Part shown: in pieces, positions 1 to 9,339 of the stretch | Numbering within the stretch: position 1 is the stretch's first letter | Layout: every line of letters starts with the position of its first letter | Source of the DNA: Lachnospiraceae bacterium | GTDB taxonomy: Bacteria > Bacillota > Clostridia > Lachnospirales > Lachnospiraceae | NCBI GenBank assembly: GCA_017624855.1 | Contig: JAGAMF010000005.1 | Coordinates: forward strand, 558,001-622,000 | Reading direction: 5' to 3' | DNA length: 64,000 nt | Translations under genes and position numbers: made by a program | Notes under the pieces: generated by a model | What the model was told of the DNA's origin: nothing | What the model saw: only the letters and a program-made list of their open reading frames with translations | The model's database searches: none

Positions 1-2
1 AA

Positions 3-227
3 GTATTTCGCCGAATGGACTTAGATGAAACAAAGCGTAAAGAGCTGGCAATCATGGTAGGTGACCGGCATTTTGACATTAACGGAGCAAAGCATTTCGG
101 CTTGGACAGTGTAGGTGTGACCTATGGTTTTGCCAAGGATAATGAATTGACGGAAGCAGGAGCTACTTATGTAGTGGATACCGTAAAAGAATTGCAGGAG
201 TTGTTATTGCGTAAAAAGGCGGACTAG
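3..227 (+). CDS. HAD-family phosphatase, C-terminal end (partial)
   Basis: Only the last 75 or so codons are inside the window; the frame is open back to base 3, so the gene begins to the left. The visible part contains a HAD motif IV (MVGDRHFDINGAK), whose acidic residues bind Mg2+ in this superfamily, followed by GLDSVGVTYGFA, the pattern seen in phosphoglycolate phosphatase and PpaX-like members of the Gph subgroup. A cytoplasmic phosphomonoesterase acting on a small phosphorylated metabolite is likely. The substrate cannot be told without the cap domain, which is missing. The stop lies 2 bp before the next start, so the two genes are probably co-transcribed. Confidence 0.8.
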   Translation, partial: VFRRMDLDETKRKELAIMVGDRHFDINGAKHFGLDSVGVTYGFAKDNELTEAGATYVVDTVKELQELLLRKKAD

Positions 228-229
228 GT

Positions 230-985
230 ATGGAAGAAAAGCTAAATATCATGCGTACTCTCATGATGATTTGCGGTTGCGGAATTATATATATTATTGC
301 ATATTTGCTGGTGGTGTCCGGATTAAGTATGATTCCCGCGTGCAGGCAGTTGCATACCATGTATTTAAATGCGTGGGGAATGGCAGCCGGGGCCGGAGCA
401 GTCTGCTTATTTTTAAGAGATGATGAATGGACCTTTCGAATGAACGGTAAACCTGTATTGCAACTTGTGGCAGTTGTGACGCTGGCATATGGAACATCGG
501 CTTTTTTTAACATTATTTTAGGGTGTGTACCGTGGGAAGCTATATTTGAGCAGCAGGTCACACCGGATGAAGCGGTTTTCTTTGGGATACCTTTATGGGC
601 AAGGATGATTTGCTACGAATTGGTGGCACCTTTTTCAGAAGAGATTCTGTTTCGTAGAGTGATATATAAAAAACTACGCGGAATTGCACCGTTTTGGGTG
701 GCAGCAAGTATATCCGCATTATTGTTTGGCTTATATCACGGTAACCTTGTACAAGGCATATATGCTTTTATAATGGGAATGTTTCTTGCTCTGGTATATG
801 AGTGGACGGGAAGTTTTATTGCACCTGTGTTATTTCATATGATAGCGAATCATTTGTCGGATATTACATATGAGTTTCCCAAGTTTGGCGAAGTTGTGTA
901 TTCTCCCTATGGGGCGATTGTGTCGGTGGTATTGATTACTGTTGCCATGATGGTTTTAATAAAAAAACAAGAACAAATGTTCTAA
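230..985 (+). CDS. CPBP-family intramembrane metalloprotease
   Basis: 251-residue membrane protein with about six to eight hydrophobic segments. The C-terminal half carries the three CPBP (CAAX protease and bacteriocin-processing) signatures: EEILFRR (motif 1, EExxxR), FGLYHGN (motif 2, FxxxH) and a final HMIANHLSD (motif 3, HxxxN/D). In the family these Glu and His residues form the metal-dependent catalytic site inside the membrane. Substrates of Firmicutes members are mostly unknown; some process peptides or confer bacteriocin immunity. No bacteriocin gene is beside it. It follows the HAD gene with a 2-bp gap, so translational coupling is plausible. The family call is firm; the role is open. 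Confidence 0.87.
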   Translation: MEEKLNIMRTLMMICGCGIIYIIAYLLVVSGLSMIPACRQLHTMYLNAWGMAAGAGAVCLFLRDDEWTFRMNGKPVLQLVAVVTLAYGTSAFFNIILGCVPWEAIFEQQVTPDEAVFFGIPLWARMICYELVAPFSEEILFRRVIYKKLRGIAPFWVAASISALLFGLYHGNLVQGIYAFIMGMFLALVYEWTGSFIAPVLFHMIANHLSDITYEFPKFGEVVYSPYGAIVSVVLITVAMMVLIKKQEQMF

Positions 986-1046
986 AAAGTGATTGCGTTT
1001 CAGGTGGGTCTGTGTTAATATGGATATATCAGTTAGAGAGTAGAAA

Positions 1047-1083
1047 TCGCCGATGTGTTGTGTTTTTTCACACGCATCGGCGA
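1047..1083 (+). other. Hairpin in the leader of the helicase gene
   Basis: TCGCCGATG and CATCGGCGA form a perfect 9-bp stem around a 19-base interior that can pair further (GTGTT/CACAC). It is not followed by a T-run, so it is not a standard intrinsic terminator. It sits between the CPBP protease stop and the helicase start at 1121 and could protect or attenuate the mRNA. Confidence 0.5.
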
Positions 1084-1120
1084 AGATGCCCCTTTAAGTG
1101 GGTGTTTGGAGGACTTGTAG

Positions 1121-3514
1121 ATGGAAATCCATATTTCAGTCCGCAATTTGGTGGAATTTATTTTGCGTTCCGGAGATATTGATAATCGGCGTTCGGGTAA
1201 AATTTCAGAAAATGCCATGTTGGAAGGTAGCAGAATTCATCGCATGTTGCAGAAGCGTGCAGGCGGTGCATATGAAGCAGAAGTATCCATGAGCTATCAT
1301 TATGTTACAGAGCTCTATGTGATTTGTATTGACGGCCGTGCCGATGGCGTGATTCATACTTCTGATGGAATTGTAATTGACGAGATAAAAGGAACATATA
1401 GAGATTTAGATAAAATTGAGGCTCCACAACCTGTGCATTTGGCACAGGCGATGTGTTATGCCTTTTTTTATTGTGTCCAAAATGAACTGCCTGAAATTTC
1501 CGTGCGCATGACATATTGTAATATGGACACAGAAGAAGTGCGTTATTTTCAGGAGTGTTACAGCAGGGAGAAGATTACCGAATGGTTCGATGACTTGATG
1601 AGTCAATATGTAAAATGGGCTGATTTTGAGGTGGAGTGGAGAGAAATACGAACCAATTCCATTAAGAAAACAGAGTTTCCTTATGAGTACAGAGATGGAC
1701 AGAAGGAATTGGTAACTCATGTATATCATACCATTTGTCATAAAAAGAAGCTTTTTATAGAAGCCCCCACAGGCGTGGGAAAAACAATTTCTACGCTGTT
1801 TCCGGCAGTAAAAGCGGTTGGAGAAGGTAAGGCGCAGAGAATCTTTTATTTAACGGCCAAAACCATTACCGGAACCGTGGCAGCGGAAACATACGATATT
1901 ATGCGACAAAAGGGACTAAGAATGAAAACGGTGTCAATTACCGCCAAAGAAAAAATATGCCCCATGGATAAAGTGGAATGCAATCCCAAGGAATGTCCTT
2001 ATGCCAAAGGGCATTTTGATCGTATCAATGATGCAATGTATGAATTGCTGACAACGGAAGATTGTTTTTCGCGAGAAAAAATCATTGAATACTCCGAGAA
2101 GCATAAGGTATGCCCTTTTGAGTTCTGTTTGGATATGAGTCTGTATGCGGACGGAATTATATGTGATTATAATTATTTGTTTGATCCTCATGTGTATTTG
2201 AAGCGCTTTTTCTCGGAAGGTTCTTCCGGAGAGCATCTTTTTCTGATTGACGAGGCACATAATCTTTTAGAGCGTGGACGCGAGATGTATTCCGCAGAAA
2301 TGATAAAAGAATCATTGTTGGAACTAAAAGGACAGATTCAGGAATACACCAAGGAGCGAATTAAGTTGTATCCCCAATTGGAAGCCATTGTGCGTCAATT
2401 AAACAGTTGTAATAAAGAAATGCTGGCCCTTAAAAGAAAATGTGATAAAGAATATCTGGTGTTGGAAATGCCGGATGAACTGGGGGCGCTCGCCATAAGG
2501 CTTGGGAATCTTCACAGTAAAATAGAAGCTTATTTGGAAGATGAAGAAAAAGACAGTGACTTGCGTAGTCAAATATTGGATTTTTATTTCGAATTGTCCC
2601 ATTTTCTGCTGATTTGGGAGGCTGTAGATGAGAATTACAGCATTTATCTTCGATTTGATGAACAGAATCGTTTTCTGTGCAGGTTGTTCTGCGTAAATCC
2701 TTCTTTTCATCTTAGAACCTGCATGGACAGAGGAATCGGTTCGGTGCTTTTTTCTGCAACCTTACTGCCGATTCAGTATTATAAAGGGCTATTGGGTGGT
2801 ACTTCGGAGGATTATGAGGTATATGCCCATTCAATTTTTGACCCGGCAAAAAAAGGCTTGTTCATAGCAAAAGACGTAACCAGTCGCTACCGTAGCAGAG
2901 GTATTGTTATGTACGAGCGTATTGCAGAGTACATTCGAATAGTTACTTCTTGCAAAAAAGGAAATTATTTGGTGTTTTTCCCGTCTCATGCTTTTTTAAA
3001 TGCGGTACATCAGTGCTTTAAACCGGAAGAGACAGAGAATATTGTGGTTCAGGGCGAAAATATGCGTGAAGAAGAGAGAGAGGCATTTTTAGAACGATTT
3101 GAAGAGAACCGGGAGAATGAAAAGAGTTTGGTGGCATTCTGCGTTATGGGCGGGATTTTTTCAGAAGGAATAGACCTAAAAGGAGAACGGCTGATTGGGG
3201 CCGTTGTAGTAGGAAACGGTATGCCTCAGGTCTGTCCGAAGCGGGATATTCTTCGCGGGCATTTCGATGTGGAAAACCGCAAAGGCTTTGATTATGCCTA
3301 CACTTATCCGGGGATGAATAAAGTTTTGCAGGCAGCGGGAAGAGTAATTCGTACTGCTGAGGATGTGGGCGTCGTGGTCTTGCTGGAAGATCGTTTTTTA
3401 GAATCCTCTTATAAAAGACTTTTCCCACGAGAGTGGAATTCCTATGAAGTTGTGGATGTAACCGGCGTTAATGAGCGATTAGAGGCTTTTTGGCAGCGAT
3501 ATGACAGATTGTAG
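1121..3514 (+). CDS. Fe-S Rad3/DinG-type DNA helicase with N-terminal RecB/Cas4-like nuclease domain
   Basis: 797 residues. Residues 1-150 look like a PD-(D/E)XK nuclease of the RecB/Cas4 type: His40 in EGSRIH, Asp75 in GRAD and Glu88-x-Lys90 in IDEIKG. From about 190 a superfamily 2 XPD/DinG helicase follows, with Walker A APTGVGKTIS, DEAH in LFLIDEAHN, and cysteines spaced as in the 4Fe-4S domain (ICPMDKVEC, KECP and later VCPFEFC). The C-terminus has AAGRVIRT, the motif VI arginine region. Family members unwind 5'-overhang or R-loop substrates in repair; the fused nuclease suggests coupled unwinding and cleavage. The chosen start lies after the leader hairpin; no strong ribosome site is seen immediately before it. 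Function is inferred from domains. Confidence 0.85.
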   Translation: MEIHISVRNLVEFILRSGDIDNRRSGKISENAMLEGSRIHRMLQKRAGGAYEAEVSMSYHYVTELYVICIDGRADGVIHTSDGIVIDEIKGTYRDLDKIEAPQPVHLAQAMCYAFFYCVQNELPEISVRMTYCNMDTEEVRYFQECYSREKITEWFDDLMSQYVKWADFEVEWREIRTNSIKKTEFPYEYRDGQKELVTHVYHTICHKKKLFIEAPTGVGKTISTLFPAVKAVGEGKAQRIFYLTAKTITGTVAAETYDIMRQKGLRMKTVSITAKEKICPMDKVECNPKECPYAKGHFDRINDAMYELLTTEDCFSREKIIEYSEKHKVCPFEFCLDMSLYADGIICDYNYLFDPHVYLKRFFSEGSSGEHLFLIDEAHNLLERGREMYSAEMIKESLLELKGQIQEYTKERIKLYPQLEAIVRQLNSCNKEMLALKRKCDKEYLVLEMPDELGALAIRLGNLHSKIEAYLEDEEKDSDLRSQILDFYFELSHFLLIWEAVDENYSIYLRFDEQNRFLCRLFCVNPSFHLRTCMDRGIGSVLFSATLLPIQYYKGLLGGTSEDYEVYAHSIFDPAKKGLFIAKDVTSRYRSRGIVMYERIAEYIRIVTSCKKGNYLVFFPSHAFLNAVHQCFKPEETENIVVQGENMREEEREAFLERFEENRENEKSLVAFCVMGGIFSEGIDLKGERLIGAVVVGNGMPQVCPKRDILRGHFDVENRKGFDYAYTYPGMNKVLQAAGRVIRTAEDVGVVVLLEDRFLESSYKRLFPREWNSYEVVDVTGVNERLEAFWQRYDRL

Positions 3515-3925
3515 AATTTAGTCAACTCCCAAAAAATCTTGTCCGATACGGTTAATCGCAAAAAAGTGTTATGTAACTGTTTTTTCGACAAAAAGTTACA
3601 TAAAAAGAACTAAAAAAATACAAATGTCCAAAATAAAAGACAGATTTTTACAAATTAAGGCATGTGGATAACTCGGTGGAAATGGTGGATTTATCAGATA
3701 AAACAGCAAAAAGTTATCCACATATTTTGTTTTTTTATGAAAAATATGTGAAAAATAGCTGTGATATCCACAAAGAAGGCAAAAATTCTTATGTAAACAT
3801 TCAAAAAATAACCGATTCGGTCAATATTGGGAAAAACAGATGTAATATTGTCAAAAAGCCAAAATAATAATATAATTACAGTTTAGAAATAGTATGTGAG
3901 TATTGCCGGAAAGGAGGAAAGAACA
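3515..3925. other. AT-rich intergenic region with two DnaA boxes in an inverted repeat
   Basis: No convincing gene. The short open frame at 3664-3867 has a poor composition and no ribosome site. The region holds TGTGGATAACT at 3663-3673 and its exact reverse complement AGTTATCCACA at 3712-3722. Both contain the perfect DnaA consensus TTATCCACA. A one-mismatch box (ATATCCACA) is at 3764-3772. The flanks are very AT-rich. No dnaA, dnaN or rpmH neighbours are present, so this is not obviously oriC. Confidence 0.6.
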
Positions 3926-4306
3926 ATGGATGAGAAGACATCGGTAAGAAAATATTCTGCGATAGAAATCATTTTTTTGGTTGCTGTCTTGATTGTTCCC
4001 TATATTATTGTACAGGTTCTTTCTGCACTTTTGGCGATTGTAATTTTACTGCTGCTGGGCAGTTTTATCATTTTGGCGATTGCAGGCATTTTCCAGTTGG
4101 TTGCAGGTGTGGCCATGTTTGGTGTGGGTGTTGAGAAACTGTTCTCCATTCCCATGGGTGCCTTTGCGGTAATGGGATTCGGCATTACCAACATCGGCAT
4201 TGCACTCTTCTTAGAGTGTTTTGTTCTTTGGGTATATGGTGTTGCCTTACCGTTCTGTGTCAGGAAAATAGTAAAAAGGGAGGATAAGAATGAAAAGACA
4301 TCTTAA
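3926..4306 (+). CDS. Small integral membrane protein
   Basis: 126 residues with start ATG 3926, chosen because AAGGAGGAAAG lies just upstream; an upstream in-frame start at 3896 would read through this ribosome site. Short charged ends (MDEKTSVRKYS and KIVKREDKNEKTS) enclose three or four long hydrophobic segments rich in Ile, Leu, Val and Gly. It overlaps the start of the following DUF4097-like gene by 17 bp, so the two are co-translated. In Firmicutes, DUF4097 proteins are commonly paired with small DUF1700-type membrane proteins; this protein lacks the N-terminal soluble helix pair of DUF1700, so the relationship is only a guess. Confidence 0.75.
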   Translation: MDEKTSVRKYSAIEIIFLVAVLIVPYIIVQVLSALLAIVILLLLGSFIILAIAGIFQLVAGVAMFGVGVEKLFSIPMGAFAVMGFGITNIGIALFLECFVLWVYGVALPFCVRKIVKREDKNEKTS

Positions 4307-5327
4307 GTCTCTCTTTAAAGTTTCTATGGCATGTATAACAATGGGCACCATTGCAATGATGGTTGGGTTATTGCTTGGCGGTGCCGGTGAATTGAGCCGG
4401 GAGGTTAAGGAGCTGGTACATGTGGTTCGTACCGGTGTTTCAGAGACCGTGGAGCGCATACCTATGCTGGAAAGCCTCACAAATATTAACGGATTCACCC
4501 TTGTGGTAGATAAGGATGAGGTTTCCGTAGATATGAATGAACAGTACGAAACCATGAACGGTGATTATGTGAATATCGAACTTGCAGAAAGTTCCGAAGT
4601 TCAGAATTTGAATGTGAGTATTTTAAACGGAACCTGTAGAATTGTATCTACCGAGAGCGGTTATTATGGTGTGTCCAGTACAGATGCGGATGATTATCAG
4701 TGCTATGCAGAGAACGGAACTTTGTACTTGAATGCATTTCCGGGAAAGTTTGGCAAGGTAGAAGAAGATGCAGAAATCGTACTGTATGTGCCGGAAAATG
4801 TAATTTTGGATAAAGCTTATATTTTTTGTTCCGGAGACGGCTTCAGTGCAGAAGTGCCTTTAAAAGGTAAAGAGTTACATCTCAGCTCCATAAGGGGAGA
4901 TAATACATTTTACGGTTCTTTTGAATTTGATGAAGTGGTGATGAATATAGGTGTGGGCTCTTTCGAAATGAACGGACTGACAGCCGGGGACATTAAATTG
5001 GAAGTCAGTACGGCGGAGGCCAAATTTAAAGAGTTATATTCCGAAGGCTTGTCTGTTAATTTGGGAATGGGTTCGTTGTACATTGAAGGAGACATTGCAG
5101 GAAATGTTGAGTTGAATTGCGGAATGGGTAGTTTGGACATGAAGCTTATGCAGGCGCAGAACTCGTACAATTACGATATTTCCGGCTCTGCCGAAAGTGT
5201 ACAGATCGGAACGGATACTTTGGCAGGCATGGTAATGGAGCGTTGGATTGACAACGGTTCACAGCGGTTGATTACCTTAAGCTGTGCCATGGGTAGCGTA
5301 AAAATTGAATTTGCACAACCGGATTAA
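4290..5327 (+). CDS. DUF4097-like beta-strand repeat protein, membrane anchored
   Basis: 345 residues. One N-terminal TM segment (about residues 10-35, MACITMGTIAMMVGLLLGG) is followed by a linker and a long run of short alternating strands such as VVMNIGVGSFEMNGL, LSVNLGMGSLYIEG and ELNCGMGSLDMKL. The repeated G-x-G-S-h-x-h pattern marks the right-handed beta-solenoid-like DUF4097 (putative adhesin) fold. Such proteins sit outside the membrane and often accompany stress-sensing membrane partners; their biochemical role is not established. It overlaps the upstream membrane-protein gene and ends 14 bp before the next gene, which supports an operon spanning 3926-6145. Confidence 0.75.
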   Translation: MKRHLKSLFKVSMACITMGTIAMMVGLLLGGAGELSREVKELVHVVRTGVSETVERIPMLESLTNINGFTLVVDKDEVSVDMNEQYETMNGDYVNIELAESSEVQNLNVSILNGTCRIVSTESGYYGVSSTDADDYQCYAENGTLYLNAFPGKFGKVEEDAEIVLYVPENVILDKAYIFCSGDGFSAEVPLKGKELHLSSIRGDNTFYGSFEFDEVVMNIGVGSFEMNGLTAGDIKLEVSTAEAKFKELYSEGLSVNLGMGSLYIEGDIAGNVELNCGMGSLDMKLMQAQNSYNYDISGSAESVQIGTDTLAGMVMERWIDNGSQRLITLSCAMGSVKIEFAQPD

Positions 5328-5341
5328 ACAGGTGATAAGGT

Positions 5342-6145
5342 ATGACTGTAACAAAACAGAAAATTAAAGAGAAAACAAAAAAAGTAGCCAAAGGCCTGTT
5401 TACTTTTTACAATTTCAAATTCGCGTTTAGACTATGCGTCTTCATTACAGCGGTTGTTTTGTATTTTATCAATAAAGAATGGTTGAATTTTACGGGAGAA
5501 TTTTATAAAAATCATATTGCGCCCATGCATATTGTCTGGCTGATTCTGATGGTGGAGATTTTTATGCAGCTAAATCCTTGCAGTAAGGTAAGTAAGGGAT
5601 GCCTAAAACAGTTTCCTTCCCACTATAAGGCACCGGAAGGCGGTTATGACAGAGAAGAACTAAAGCGCCAGGTCAGATATAAGGACAAGGGCGCCATAAA
5701 AGTGCTTATTGTTTGGGTTTTGTTTAATGCGATTTTTGCCACCCTTTATTTTATGGGTATTTTAGGTGTGCCTGAAATGGTTTTGCTGAGTCTGTTTTAT
5801 TATGTGGCGGATTTGATTTGCGTTATTTTTTATTGCCCGTTTCAACATCTTTTTATGAAGAATCGTTGTTGTGTAACCTGCAGAATTTTTGCATGGGGAA
5901 TTCCTATGATGTTAACCCCCATGTTTTGGATATTAAGTTTTTACTCCACATCACTCTCTGTCATGGCGATTATCGCTACGGTAATGTGGGAAATCGTTTA
6001 TCACAGACATCCGGAACGCTTTCTTGAAATCAGTAATGCATCATTGCAGTGTGTCAATTGTAAGGATAAGATGTGTAAAATTAAAAATCCCAAGTTCTAT
6101 TTACCGAAGAAGGTTGCCAAAGACGGTGAAAAAGTTGTAAAATAA
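5342..6145 (+). CDS. Integral membrane protein with cysteine pairs, function unknown
   Basis: 267 residues that I do not recognise as a named family. A basic N-terminus (KQKIKEKTKKVAKG) precedes about six hydrophobic segments. Cysteines cluster in three places: NPCSKVSKGC near residue 80, CCVTCR near 180 and CVNCKDKMC near 238. The last is a C-x2-C-x4-C arrangement that could bind a metal or Fe-S cluster on the cytoplasmic side. The gene follows the DUF4097-like gene closely (14 bp) and probably shares its transcript. Length and topology are compatible with a redox-linked membrane protein, but that is inference only. Confidence 0.65.
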   Translation: MTVTKQKIKEKTKKVAKGLFTFYNFKFAFRLCVFITAVVLYFINKEWLNFTGEFYKNHIAPMHIVWLILMVEIFMQLNPCSKVSKGCLKQFPSHYKAPEGGYDREELKRQVRYKDKGAIKVLIVWVLFNAIFATLYFMGILGVPEMVLLSLFYYVADLICVIFYCPFQHLFMKNRCCVTCRIFAWGIPMMLTPMFWILSFYSTSLSVMAIIATVMWEIVYHRHPERFLEISNASLQCVNCKDKMCKIKNPKFYLPKKVAKDGEKVVK

Positions 6146-6171
6146 AATTTGGTATGTTTTATATATAGAGT

Positions 6172-6200
6172 TTGACAAAACATCAAAATCTAGGTATGTT
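6172..6200 (+). promoter_or_regulatory. Predicted sigma-A promoter of valS
   Basis: TTGACA at 6172-6177 and TATGTT at 6195-6200 with a 17-bp spacer, 32 bp upstream of the valS start. Only about 85 bp separate valS from the previous stop, so there is no room for the T-box leader that often precedes aminoacyl-tRNA synthetase genes in Firmicutes. Confidence 0.55.
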
Positions 6201-6231
6201 TTAACATAGAATAAAAAAGGAGTACTACAGA

Positions 6232-8874
6232 ATGAGCAAAGAACTTGCAAAAACTTATGATCCTCATGGAATTGAGGACCGTCTCTACGCAAAGTGGTTG
6301 GAAAAGAAATATTTCCACGCAGAAGTGGATGAGAATAAAAAACCGTTTACCATCGTGATTCCTCCCCCCAACATTACGGGACAGCTTCACATGGGACATG
6401 CATTGGACAATACCATGCAGGATATTTTAATCCGTTTTAAAAGAATGCAGGGATACAATGCCCTTTGGCAGCCCGGTACAGACCATGCCAGCATTGCTAC
6501 CGAGGTTAAGATTATCGAGAAATTAAAAGAAGAAGGTATCGATAAAAACGACTTGGGCCGTGAGAAATTTTTAGAGCGTGCATGGGACTGGAAGAGAGAA
6601 TACGGCGGAAGAATTATCAGCCAGTTGAAGAAACTGGGTTCTTCCTGTGACTGGGACAGAGAGCGTTTTACCATGGACGAAGGCTGTAACAAGGCAGTTA
6701 CGGAAGTATTTATTAAAATGCATGAAAAAGGCTGGATTTACAAGGGAGCCAGAATCATTAACTGGTGTCCTGTTTGTAATACATCCATTTCCGATGCAGA
6801 GGTTGAATACGAGGAACAGGCAGGCCATTTCTGGCACATCAAGTATCCTATCGTAGGTACCGATGAATTCCTTGAATTTGCCACAACCCGTCCCGAAACC
6901 ATGCTTGGTGATACTGCGGTAGCGGTAAATCCCGATGATGAAAGATATACTCATTTGGTAGGAAAGACAGTGAAACTTCCTTTTGTGGATCGCGAGATTC
7001 CTATCATTGCAGATTCATATGTAGACAAAGAGTTTGGTACCGGTGTGGTTAAGATTACTCCGGCCCATGACCCTAACGACTTCCAGGTAGGACAGCGTCA
7101 TAACCTGCCTTTAATCAACATCATGAATGATGATGCTACCATCAATGAAAACGGTGGTAAGTTTGCAGGTATGGACCGTTATGCCGCAAGAAAGCAGATG
7201 GTGGAAGAATTGGATGCAATGGGTCTTCTTGTGGAAGTGGAAGATTACTCTCACAATGTAGGTACTCATGACCGTTGTAAAACAACCGTAGAACCTCTTG
7301 TAAAACAGCAGTGGTTCGTTAAGATGGATGAGTTGATTAAGCCTGCTGCGGATGCGGTTCGTAACGGTGAAATCAAATTGGTTCCCGAAAGAATGGAGAA
7401 GGCTTATTTTAACTGGACCGATAACATTCGTGACTGGTGTATTTCAAGACAGTTGTGGTGGGGACACAGAATTCCTGCGTACTACTGTGACGATTGCGGT
7501 GAAATCGTAGTTGCAAGAGAAATGCCTGATGTCTGCCCTGTTTGCGGACAGAGTCATTTTACACAGGATCCCGATACTTTGGATACCTGGTTTTCATCAG
7601 CACTTTGGCCTTTCTCAACTTTGGGTTGGCCCGAGAAAACTAAGGATTTGGAATATTTCTACCCTACAGACGTGCTTGTAACCGGTTATGATATCATCTT
7701 CTTCTGGGTAATCCGTATGGTATTCTCAGGATACGAGCAGATGAAGGAGAAACCTTTTAAAACTGTTTTATTCCATGGTTTGGTTCGCGACTCACAGGGT
7801 CGTAAAATGAGTAAGTCCTTAGGTAACGGTATCGATCCTTTGGAAATTATTGAAAAGTATGGTGCAGACGCATTGCGTCTTACCTTGATTACCGGTAACG
7901 CACCGGGTAATGATATGCGTTTCTACTACGAGAGAGTAGAAGCAAACCGTAATTTCGGTAATAAGATTTGGAATGCTTCCCGTTTCATCATGATGAATAT
8001 GGAAGGCAAGGAAGTAACCACTCCCGCTGTGGCAGATTTAGAACCTGTTGATAAGTGGATGTTGTCCAAGTTAAACAATGTAATTAAAGAAGTTACCGAC
8101 AACATGGAGAACTATGAGTTGGGTATCGCCGTTCAGAAAGTTTATGATTTCATCTGGGATGAATTCTGTGACTGGTACATTGAAATGGTTAAGCCCCGTC
8201 TCTATGCATCCGACAATCAGGTATCATCCAATGCTGCACTTTGGACCTTGAAGACCGTATTGATTGATGCGTTAAAATTATTACATCCTTATATGCCTTT
8301 TATCACCGAAGAAATCTTCTGTACTTTACAGAACGAAGAAGAATCCATTATGATTTCTTCATGGCCTGTATACACCGAAGAAAGAAACTTCGCTAAAGAA
8401 GAAAAGGAAATCGAAATCATGAAGGAAGCTATCCGCGGTATCCGTAATGTGAGAACTTCCATGAATGTTCCTCCTTCCAAGAAAGCACAGGTGTATGTAG
8501 TATCCGAGAAGCCTGAAATGAGAGCGATTTTTGAAGAAGGTAAGTTATTCTTCGCTTCTCTTGCTTATGCATCCGAAGTAATCGTTCAGGCAGATAAAAA
8601 CGGTATTGCAGATGATGCGGTATCCGTAGTGATTGCCAACGCAAATGTATACATTCCTTTTGCAGAGCTTGTTGATATTGCTCAGGAAATTGAGCGTCTT
8701 GAAAAAGAAGAAAAGAAGCTTGCCGGTGAGCTTGCCCGTGTAAACGGTATGCTTAACAATGCAAACTTCGTATCCAAGGCTCCTGCGGCTAAGATTGAAG
8801 AAGAAAAGGCTAAATTAGAGAAGTATACACAGATGATGGAGCAGGTTAAGGAGAGACTTGCACAGCTTAGATAA
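6232..8874 (+). CDS. valS: Valyl-tRNA synthetase
   Basis: 880 residues, the normal length for bacterial ValRS. It charges tRNA-Val with valine in the cytoplasm. The class I signatures are both present: HIGH-type HMGH at residues 53-56 ([15 protein letters not shown]) and KMSKS in [10 protein letters not shown] near residue 525. The CP1 editing domain lies around residues 190-340 ([35 protein letters not shown]). [19 protein letters not shown] and zinc-ribbon-like CDDCGE...CPVCG follow the family pattern. The C-terminal 60 or so residues form the coiled-coil tRNA arm rich in Glu and Lys. Start ATG 6232 follows AAGGAGTACTACAG. Codon use is that of a highly expressed gene. Confidence 0.98.
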   Translation: MSKELAKTYDPHGIEDRLYAKWLEKKYFHAEVDENKKPFTIVIPPPNITGQLHMGHALDNTMQDILIRFKRMQGYNALWQPGTDHASIATEVKIIEKLKEEGIDKNDLGREKFLERAWDWKREYGGRIISQLKKLGSSCDWDRERFTMDEGCNKAVTEVFIKMHEKGWIYKGARIINWCPVCNTSISDAEVEYEEQAGHFWHIKYPIVGTDEFLEFATTRPETMLGDTAVAVNPDDERYTHLVGKTVKLPFVDREIPIIADSYVDKEFGTGVVKITPAHDPNDFQVGQRHNLPLINIMNDDATINENGGKFAGMDRYAARKQMVEELDAMGLLVEVEDYSHNVGTHDRCKTTVEPLVKQQWFVKMDELIKPAADAVRNGEIKLVPERMEKAYFNWTDNIRDWCISRQLWWGHRIPAYYCDDCGEIVVAREMPDVCPVCGQSHFTQDPDTLDTWFSSALWPFSTLGWPEKTKDLEYFYPTDVLVTGYDIIFFWVIRMVFSGYEQMKEKPFKTVLFHGLVRDSQGRKMSKSLGNGIDPLEIIEKYGADALRLTLITGNAPGNDMRFYYERVEANRNFGNKIWNASRFIMMNMEGKEVTTPAVADLEPVDKWMLSKLNNVIKEVTDNMENYELGIAVQKVYDFIWDEFCDWYIEMVKPRLYASDNQVSSNAALWTLKTVLIDALKLLHPYMPFITEEIFCTLQNEEESIMISSWPVYTEERNFAKEEKEIEIMKEAIRGIRNVRTSMNVPPSKKAQVYVVSEKPEMRAIFEEGKLFFASLAYASEVIVQADKNGIADDAVSVVIANANVYIPFAELVDIAQEIERLEKEEKKLAGELARVNGMLNNANFVSKAPAAKIEEEKAKLEKYTQMMEQVKERLAQLR

Positions 8875-8883
8875 AGTGAGTAT

Positions 8884-9223
8884 GCCCGCCCGGTTAGGGC
8901 GGGCTTTTCATTTGCGGACGGCTACGCGGTTTGTTATATTAATGATTTTGCCTGCATATTTGCGGGTATAGTTAATGAAAACTGCGCAGATTATTTTATA
9001 TTCCAACAGAACGCGCTCTCGCTCGGGTGAAATCGTAACGGACACTAAACTCGTGCAGCATTACATTTGCACTCGTCAAGTGCCGACGTTTTCACACGGT
9101 TCTTTATGGAATAAAAATATCTGCACAGTATCAAGTAAGATGAAGTGCAAATATGCGGGCAAAAGTAAAGGTACGAACCGCGTAGCCTATACGAAGAAAT
9201 GGCAACGCCCTAACCGGGCGGGT
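8884..9223. repeat. 340-bp imperfect palindromic element (MITE-like), begins with the valS terminator
   Basis: The left arm (8884 to about 9017) and the reverse complement of the right arm (about 9092 to 9223) match along more than 120 bp with small gaps. Shared blocks include CCCGCCCGGTTAGGGCG, GGCTACGCGGTT, GCATATTTGC, TGCAGATT-like and TTATTCCA-type blocks. Each end also forms its own hairpin: GCCCGCCC/GGGCGGGC at 8884-8904 followed by TTTT, and CGCCC/GGGCG at the right. The centre holds GCACT-CGTCA-AGTGC. There is no convincing ORF; an 86-codon open frame at 8975-9235 reads through both arms and has no ribosome site. The left-end hairpin probably terminates valS. The form fits a non-autonomous miniature element or REPIN-like repeat. 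Confidence 0.65.
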
Positions 9224-9339
9224 AGGGAGATGTGATGAGGGCAAAGGTCCTTTATGGGAAGAATAAATATAATAACCTCTATATCAATTCCCCCAAATAG
9301 CATATAATAAATATACTGATACTTAAAAAGGAGCACCGT

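Noticed and set aside
3664-3867. 67-codon open frame in the gap after the helicase
   Set aside because: No ribosome site, AT-driven composition, and it covers the DnaA-box inverted repeat.
3515-3925. Chromosomal oriC
   Set aside because: DnaA boxes are present but dnaA, dnaN, rpmH or gidA are not nearby and the boxes are few.
6146-6231. T-box leader for valS
   Set aside because: Only about 85 bp between genes and no T-box sequence or antiterminator hairpin.
8975-9235. 86-codon open frame after valS
   Set aside because: It runs through both arms of an imperfect palindrome, has no ribosome site and has odd composition; the inverted repeat explains the sequence better.
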